Source: Akkermansia muciniphila
GTDB taxonomy: Bacteria; Verrucomicrobiota; Verrucomicrobiia; Verrucomicrobiales; Akkermansiaceae
Reading direction: 5' to 3'
NCBI GenBank assembly: GCA_945890645.1
Contig: CAMDCV010000014.1
Coordinates: 1 to 64,000, forward strand
DNA length: 64,000 nucleotides
Both the position numbers and the translations under genes were made by a program. Position 1 is the stretch's first letter. Each line of letters begins with the position of its first letter. The notes under the pieces are model-generated. The model did no database searches. It saw only the letters and a program-made list of their open reading frames with translations, and was not told where the DNA came from. Of this stretch, positions 58,394 to 64,000 are shown piece after piece.

Positions 58394-59395
58394 TTAGAGT
58401 AGCTCAGCGATCTGCACGGCATTGAGCGCGGCTCCCTTGCGCACCTGATCGCCAACGACCCAAAGGTCGAGCGCGTTATCGAGCACGAGGTTTTTGCGGA
58501 TGCGGCCGACCAAACAATCATCTTTGCCAGTGGTATCGAGTGGCACGGGGAAAATTCCGTTCGCAGGGTCATCGACGAGTTTTACTCCCGCCTTCCCAGC
58601 ATAGACCGAGCGAGCCGCCTCGACTGTGATCGGTTTTTCAAAAACGGCAGTGATCGATACCGAATGCGAGCGATAGACCGGCACGCGAACGCAGGTGCAG
58701 GAAACTTTTAGTTCGGGAAGTGAGAGAATTTTCCGACCTTCGTTGAGCATTTTCAGCTCTTCTTTCGTGTAACCATTATCAGTAAAACTATCGACTTGCG
58801 GGATCACATTAAAGGCGATCTGACGCGAATAGACTTTTTGCTCCAGCGGCAGACCGTGGGTAAGCGCATGGACTTGTTGTTCCAGCTCAGCAATACCCTG
58901 CGCGCCGCTGCCGGAAACCGCTTGATACGACGATGCGATAATCGATTTCAATCCGAACTCCGCGTGCAAAGGAGCGAGCGCCATCAGCGAGATGATTGTC
59001 GTGCAATTGGGATTGGCGATGATGTTTTTAGGGTGATCCAAAGCGGCTTGCGGATTGATTTCCGGCACCACCAAGGGTACACCTTCGTCCATGCGAAAAG
59101 CGGAAGAATTATCAATGACAACACATCCCGCGGCAGCTGCCGAAGGGCCGAATTCTTTGGAAATCGACCCACCAGCACTGAACAAGGCAATGTCCACACC
59201 GGCAAAGCTCTCATGTGTCAATTCCTCGACTGCGATCTCTTGACCCCGAAAAGAAAAAGTTTTGCCCACGGAGCGTTTCGATGCCAGCAAGGTCAATTTT
59301 CCCAGCGGAAAATTCCGTTGTTCAAGGCATAAACGCATTTCTTCTCCTACAGCACCAGTGGCACCGACGATCGCTACATGTTTCAATTCGCTCAT
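58394..59395 (-). CDS. asd: Aspartate-semialdehyde dehydrogenase
   Basis: VAIVGATGAVGEEM; VIDNSSAFRM; IIANPNCTTIISLMALAPLH; SSYQAVSGSGAQGI; VPVYRSHS. Confidence 0.97.
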   Translation of the reverse strand: MSELKHVAIVGATGAVGEEMRLCLEQRNFPLGKLTLLASKRSVGKTFSFRGQEIAVEELTHESFAGVDIALFSAGGSISKEFGPSAAAAGCVVIDNSSAFRMDEGVPLVVPEINPQAALDHPKNIIANPNCTTIISLMALAPLHAEFGLKSIIASSYQAVSGSGAQGIAELEQQVHALTHGLPLEQKVYSRQIAFNVIPQVDSFTDNGYTKEELKMLNEGRKILSLPELKVSCTCVRVPVYRSHSVSITAVFEKPITVEAARSVYAGKAGVKLVDDPANGIFPVPLDTTGKDDCLVGRIRKNLVLDNALDLWVVGDQVRKGAALNAVQIAELL

Positions 59396-59677
59396 AGAAT
59401 TTGGGTCAGGGGGAGGCGCATTTTAGCTTCTTTCCTGCCGCTGGCAAATGAATTTCGTAGTATATCCAACAATGGCAGAAGTAAGAAGTTAGTGAAAGTG
59501 CCTGTAACAATAACACCATCAGCGTTGTCAATTTTCTGCTTTTGTCGCAACAAACATTTAACCCGCCACTTTCTGCACTCATCGTTATTTGATCGACATC
59601 GCTAACGAAAATGTGTCAATTTGCATTGTTCGATTATTGCTAGATTTGATTGATTTCACTCTCCACTAACTAAACGT

Positions 59678-60067
59678 ATGCCATCCCTATCCAACGATTA
59701 CAAACGCTGTAAGCTCTTTAATATGGCTTCCGCACCGAACGGACGCGGTCCGTTTTTTATCAGGCAACTAGGCACCTCGCCGGGAAATCTGTCGATCAGC
59801 AATGATCCCTATCTGCTGCGCAAGGACGGTGTGTGGGTGCTAAACTTGCGGGTTTTTTCGCTAAGTGAAGCGGAACAACACGAATTTATGTATGCTACCA
59901 CAGCAGAGGTCATGCAAATGCTCGATGGCCTCGAAGGTCCTCCCGTAATCGAAGATCAAGTTCCTGATGGTGTGACCCGTCAAGAGCTTCTCAGCAAAGC
60001 AGAAGTCGCCCTCTCCCGCATGGTGACCGCTATGAAAAATGCCAAGCCTTTCGTCATGCCTTCCTGA
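59678..60067 (+). CDS. Hypothetical protein
   Basis: ORF followed by ppk2 with a short gap; no family recognised. Confidence 0.6.
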   Translation: MPSLSNDYKRCKLFNMASAPNGRGPFFIRQLGTSPGNLSISNDPYLLRKDGVWVLNLRVFSLSEAEQHEFMYATTAEVMQMLDGLEGPPVIEDQVPDGVTRQELLSKAEVALSRMVTAMKNAKPFVMPS

Positions 60068-60093
60068 CTTAATCCAATTCAATTACTACGCGT

Positions 60094-60996
60094 ATGAAAA
60101 AAGACCTCATCAAAAAAGCTCGTGCGTTTGCCGATCCTTATAAAATCACGAACGGCAAAAAATTTCGCCTGCGCGATTATGATCCAGCTGACACCTTGCA
60201 CCTAGTGTCGGAAGACAAACCCCGGGCCAAGGAGGGCTTGCAAATGGGCGTTGATGCCCTAGCGGAACTGCAAGATGTTCTTTACGCCCAAGACAAATGG
60301 TCGGTGCTGCTGATATTTCAAGCCATGGATGCCGCGGGCAAAGACGGTGCGATCAAACATGTGATGTCGGGCGTCAATCCGCAAGGTTGCCAAGTTTATT
60401 CGTTCAAAGCACCCACTAGTGACGACCTCGACCACGATTATCTCTGGCGCTGCATGAAGTGTCTGCCCGAGCGTGGACGCATCGGCATTTTCAACCGCAG
60501 TTACTACGAAGAAACGTTAGTCGTCCGAGTCCATCCCGAGTATCTGCAAAAGCAAAAGCTGCCGCAGGAACTGATTACCAAAAACATTTGGAAACAACGC
60601 TACGAAGACATTGCCGCATTCGAACGCTATCTCCATCGCAATGGCGTGTTAGTGCTAAAATTTTTCCTCCATGTCTCCGAGGAAGAGCAAAAGAAACGCT
60701 TTCTGGAACGCATCGACAACAAAAACAAGAACTGGAAATTATCGTCGGCCGACGCCAAGGAACGCGCCTACTGGAAGGACTACATGAAAGCCTACGAAGA
60801 AACCATCCAGAACACGGCTACCAAAGAATCACCCTGGTATGTCGTTCCTGCGGACAATAAATGGTTCACACGATTGGTCGTCGCGGGTGCCGTGATTGAT
60901 GCCTTGGATTCGCTGAATCTTGAATATCCGAAAGTAAGTGCCCAACAGAAAGCTGATCTAGCCGCCGTGAAACAAGCACTCGTCTCTAGTTCCTAA
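60094..60996 (+). CDS. Polyphosphate kinase 2 family protein
   Basis: LLIFQAMDAAGKDGAIKHVMSGVNPQGCQVYSFKAPT; GRIGIFNRSYYEETLVVRVHPE; VPADNKWFTRL. Confidence 0.96.
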   Translation: MKKDLIKKARAFADPYKITNGKKFRLRDYDPADTLHLVSEDKPRAKEGLQMGVDALAELQDVLYAQDKWSVLLIFQAMDAAGKDGAIKHVMSGVNPQGCQVYSFKAPTSDDLDHDYLWRCMKCLPERGRIGIFNRSYYEETLVVRVHPEYLQKQKLPQELITKNIWKQRYEDIAAFERYLHRNGVLVLKFFLHVSEEEQKKRFLERIDNKNKNWKLSSADAKERAYWKDYMKAYEETIQNTATKESPWYVVPADNKWFTRLVVAGAVIDALDSLNLEYPKVSAQQKADLAAVKQALVSSS

Positions 60997-61028
60997 CGCT
61001 TATCTGATCGTATGATCTTCAGAATGTT

Positions 61029-62216
61029 TCAGAAATAAAACCGCACACCTGTAAGTGCAGTAGTACCGCGGTAGACAGCATCTTCATCACGGGTCAATTG
61101 CGACCATTCGACGCCCATCATCCACTTGAGCTTGTCGCCATAGAAAAAATACTCGGCCCCCACATACATCGAGTGATACTCATCACCACGATAACGATTC
61201 GTTGCCACTCCTGGAATGGCTTCCTGTTCATAACGCGATTGTGCGAGCAAGCTTTCAGAGCCATTTCCTAACGAAAAACTATAACGTCCCACCAGCTTCC
61301 AGCGATCGGGAACCAAATCATAGGTCGGCATTAGATAACCGCCGAGAACATCGCCATGATCACCGCCGGATGCATGATAAGCTTCGAAGACGAATTGCCA
61401 ACGATCCCGACGGATTAACCAGGTGCTGCTGATCACGTCATCATAACGAGATAATACCAAATCACCGACCTTAGGTTCGCTGTGCAACCAATCTATGCGC
61501 CAACTAGTTCGATCAGCCGGAGCCGCCATTTTCCACTCATAGCCAAATCCTGCTCCGAAGGATAGGCCCCCATCAAGCTCGCCCCATTCGCCATCGCCCC
61601 AGCGCCCACTGCCTCCCGTATGGGGTGGCGTGGCATTCGAGTACAAACCCGCTTGCCATGAAAACCCATCCTGAGATCCCTCGATCACCACGCCAGTCGC
61701 GCGGTTCACCTGCAGCTGATTGAAAACTTGCGAACGCTCGAAAAGCGGCAACTCATTCACCGTGGTCATCCATTCATGATAGGCAATCCGGGGTTGTTGT
61801 TTCCCAATGGTCACGGACCAAGTATCGGACGGCACCCAACGCAGGTAGGCATCCACCAAACCATCATAAAAATCTTCAAAGCCATCATTACTCTGAAAAT
61901 CCATGCGGATTTCAAGCTGCCGGTCCCACAATGCCGCATCAAAGCCAAAACGCGACCGCCGGTCTTCCCATCCACTCGCACTCCCCTGCTTCGCATCGAG
62001 GTCATGATATTGTCCATGATAGCGACCGCGCCATTTGAAGTCTTGCAGGATGGGATTTTGATCGTCGTGATAGATTGTCGCCCGTCGCCAGAGTGACTCA
62101 TAGCGGGAAAACTCCTGAGCACTGACCGAACCCAATGGAGCACTGCACAACAATGATACAAAGCCCGCAAAATAGCGGCAATGCAGCGAATGACCCAGCG
62201 CATTTGTCATTGCCAT
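61029..62216 (-). CDS. Phosphate-selective porin O/P-like outer-membrane protein
   Basis: Signal peptide; IGKQQPRIAYHEWMTT; beta-barrel pattern ending TALTGVRFYF; adjacent to pst genes. Confidence 0.8.
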   Translation of the reverse strand: MAMTNALGHSLHCRYFAGFVSLLCSAPLGSVSAQEFSRYESLWRRATIYHDDQNPILQDFKWRGRYHGQYHDLDAKQGSASGWEDRRSRFGFDAALWDRQLEIRMDFQSNDGFEDFYDGLVDAYLRWVPSDTWSVTIGKQQPRIAYHEWMTTVNELPLFERSQVFNQLQVNRATGVVIEGSQDGFSWQAGLYSNATPPHTGGSGRWGDGEWGELDGGLSFGAGFGYEWKMAAPADRTSWRIDWLHSEPKVGDLVLSRYDDVISSTWLIRRDRWQFVFEAYHASGGDHGDVLGGYLMPTYDLVPDRWKLVGRYSFSLGNGSESLLAQSRYEQEAIPGVATNRYRGDEYHSMYVGAEYFFYGDKLKWMMGVEWSQLTRDEDAVYRGTTALTGVRFYF

Positions 62217-62323
62217 GTGACGAATATTGTAACGAAAAGGCAGCACTTAGGAAGTGCGTTTTGCTGGTCTTTTTGTCAGGATTGGCTCGCCCCTACTGGC
62301 AACTTCACACACTCACTTCCCCC

Positions 62324-62345
62324 ATTGTGACGGATTCGTCACAAT
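62324..62345. promoter_or_regulatory. Palindromic candidate operator in the porin-pstS divergent intergenic region
   Basis: ATTGTGACG-GATT-CGTCACAAT, perfect 9-nt arms. Confidence 0.5.
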
Positions 62346-62418
62346 GCGTAACTTCACCGATGTCACACAACAGCGTAGCTTTTGTGAGTCTCGGCGACGA
62401 GCGCAACCACAAGCCACT

Positions 62419-63387
62419 ATGAAATTCCAACACACCATCAAAGGCCTCATGATTGCAGGACTTTTTGTCCTGCCCGCAGCAAACGCGCAAGAGTCCCATC
62501 TCGACCCGAAACTGCCGGAATACAAGTCCGTAAGCGGCGTGACCGGCAACTTGAACTCGATTGGCTCCGATACTCTCAACAACCTCATGACCCTGTGGGC
62601 AGAAGGTTTCAAAAAATCTTACCCCAACGTCAACATTCAGATCGAAGGCAAAGGTAGCTCGACCGCTCCACCAGCCTTGATCGAAGGCACCGCCCAGCTT
62701 GGTCCGATGAGCCGACTCATGAAAGGGGAAGAAATCGACGCATTTGAGAAAAAATTTGGCTACAAGCCGATGGAAGTGCGTGTTGGCATCGATGCTCTTG
62801 CCGTTTTCGCTCACAAAGACAACCCGCTCAAGGGAATCACGATGGCTCAGGTAGACGGAATTTTCTCCAGCACCCGCAAGCGCGGTGCCGATGACATCGT
62901 GGAGTGGGGCCAGCTCGGTTTGGACGCATGGAAAAATCGCAAGATTTCCCTCTACGGCCGTAACTCCGCCTCGGGCACCTACGGTTTCTTTAAGGATCAT
63001 GCACTCGACAAAGGCGATTTCCGCAACACCGTCAAAGAGCAGCCCGGTTCCTCCGCCGTAGTGCAGGGTGTCGGCGCGGACCAATATGCACTGGGCTACT
63101 CCGGCATTGGATACAAAACCTCTGCGGTGCGCGCTCTTCCCATCGGCGAGAAAGAAGGAACATTTTTCGAAGCCAACTACGACAACTGCCTCTCCGGTGA
63201 GTATCCACTCGCACGTTTCTTGGTGATCTACGTCAACAAGAATCCCCGCCAACCGATGGACACCCTCACCAAAGAATTCCTGACCTACGTCGTGTCGAAA
63301 GAAGGTCAGGCCATCGTCGAGAAAGACGGCTACTTCCCCATGCCCGCTGAGGTCGCAAAAGAAGTGGTCGAGAGCTTGACGAAATAA
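62419..63387 (+). CDS. pstS: Phosphate ABC transporter substrate-binding protein PstS
   Basis: SIGSDTLNNLMTLWAEGFKKSYPNVNIQIEGKGSSTAPPALIEGTAQLGPMSR; YGRNSASGTYGFFK. Confidence 0.94.
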   Translation: MKFQHTIKGLMIAGLFVLPAANAQESHLDPKLPEYKSVSGVTGNLNSIGSDTLNNLMTLWAEGFKKSYPNVNIQIEGKGSSTAPPALIEGTAQLGPMSRLMKGEEIDAFEKKFGYKPMEVRVGIDALAVFAHKDNPLKGITMAQVDGIFSSTRKRGADDIVEWGQLGLDAWKNRKISLYGRNSASGTYGFFKDHALDKGDFRNTVKEQPGSSAVVQGVGADQYALGYSGIGYKTSAVRALPIGEKEGTFFEANYDNCLSGEYPLARFLVIYVNKNPRQPMDTLTKEFLTYVVSKEGQAIVEKDGYFPMPAEVAKEVVESLTK

Positions 63388-63419
63388 TTTTTCTATCAAA
63401 CACTCACCGCGCCTCACGT

Positions 63420-63450
63420 GCCGGGATCACGCCCAAAAGCTGATCCCGGC
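63420..63450 (+). terminator. Hairpin between pstS and pstC (attenuator or processing site)
   Basis: GCCGGGATCA ... TGATCCCGGC perfect 10-nt arms, 11-nt loop. Confidence 0.7.
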
Positions 63451-63475
63451 TTGTTCGTTTCCATCCTAACATTGC

Positions 63476-64000
63476 ATGAAAGAATCCACCAAGCGCATCC
63501 CGGATCCCAAGCGTTTTGAAGTGTCGCAGGGCACTTTATTGCTGGATCGGCTCATGACTTGGGTGATCCGGATTGGCGGATTGGGCGTGATTGTGGCAGT
63601 GTTCAGTATTTTCTTTTTTATCTTCATTGAGATCTTGCCGCTGTTCCGCAATGCTGATGTGCAAACGCGCGATGAGTGGGCACTCACAACGGCCGCATCA
63701 ACTCAGGCTAGCAGCGCGGTGATCGTTGGCGCTGACGAATGGGGGGAAATGCCGTTTGTCTATCTCGGCGGCGATCAAATTCTATTTTACGCCAAAGGGC
63801 AGGAACAACAAACCGTTCTGCGCGTAGGAGAGCTCAGCGAGGTCACGGTCAGAAGTGCACACTTTGATGCGGTGAACAAACGCATCTCTGTCGGCGCGGC
63901 CGATGGTCGTGTCGGTTCGTTTTTAGTCGATTATGATGTCACCTTCGATGCGAACAATCAGCGCGTTTTGGCACCCAAAGTTACGTTTGAAAAATGGCTA
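63476..64000 (+). CDS. pstC: Phosphate ABC transporter permease PstC, N-terminal part (runs off window)
   Basis: Hand translation open to the window end: MKESTKRIPDPKRFEVSQGTLLLDRLMTWVIRIGGLGVIVAVFSIFFFIFIEILPLF...; position after pstS. Confidence 0.75.
   Translation, partial: MKESTKRIPDPKRFEVSQGTLLLDRLMTWVIRIGGLGVIVAVFSIFFFIFIEILPLFRNADVQTRDEWALTTAASTQASSAVIVGADEWGEMPFVYLGGDQILFYAKGQEQQTVLRVGELSEVTVRSAHFDAVNKRISVGAADGRVGSFLVDYDVTFDANNQRVLAPKVTFEKWL

Noticed and set aside
62305-63417. 370-aa minus-strand ORF
   Set aside because: Antisense to pstS; shadow ORF lacking family motifs.

Overview
The window looks like an ordinary, gene-dense chromosomal segment from a PVC-group bacterium, most likely Verrucomicrobiota. 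I infer this from PVC-type dehydrogenase/HEAT/cytochrome proteins, DUF1080, small SLBB export proteins and a DUF2231-like/cytochrome/LRR protein. I can support about 60 CDSs, one tRNA-Gly(UCC) and several hairpin terminators. Main blocks, in order: (i) a type III polyketide synthase/FAD oxidoreductase/methyltransferase operon next to yggS and a Prc-type protease; (ii) an exopolysaccharide export locus with three tandem small SLBB proteins, a Wzc-like tyrosine autokinase, a kinase-less paralogue and an outer-membrane beta-barrel, but no glycosyltransferases; (iii) alaS carrying an in-frame heptanucleotide repeat; (iv) a YefM/YoeB toxin-antitoxin pair; (v) housekeeping genes (glnB, panB, ftsB-like/hpt, fba, yicC, a fur-like gene followed by sufCBD, aat, polyprenyl synthase, asd); (vi) a block of two coiled-coil paralogues followed by two small lipoprotein paralogues, the second of which the ORF track misses; (vii) a phosphate/polyphosphate block (PPK2, porin, pstS, partial pstC). 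I found no CRISPR array, transposase, prophage or rRNA. Nothing is unequivocally a new system. The best candidates for undescribed biology are the doubly duplicated envelope block at 42.3-44.5 kb, the polysaccharide export locus at 6.9-14.3 kb and the period-7 repeat inside alaS. Family names come from motif recognition in the translated ORFs; no database search was run.
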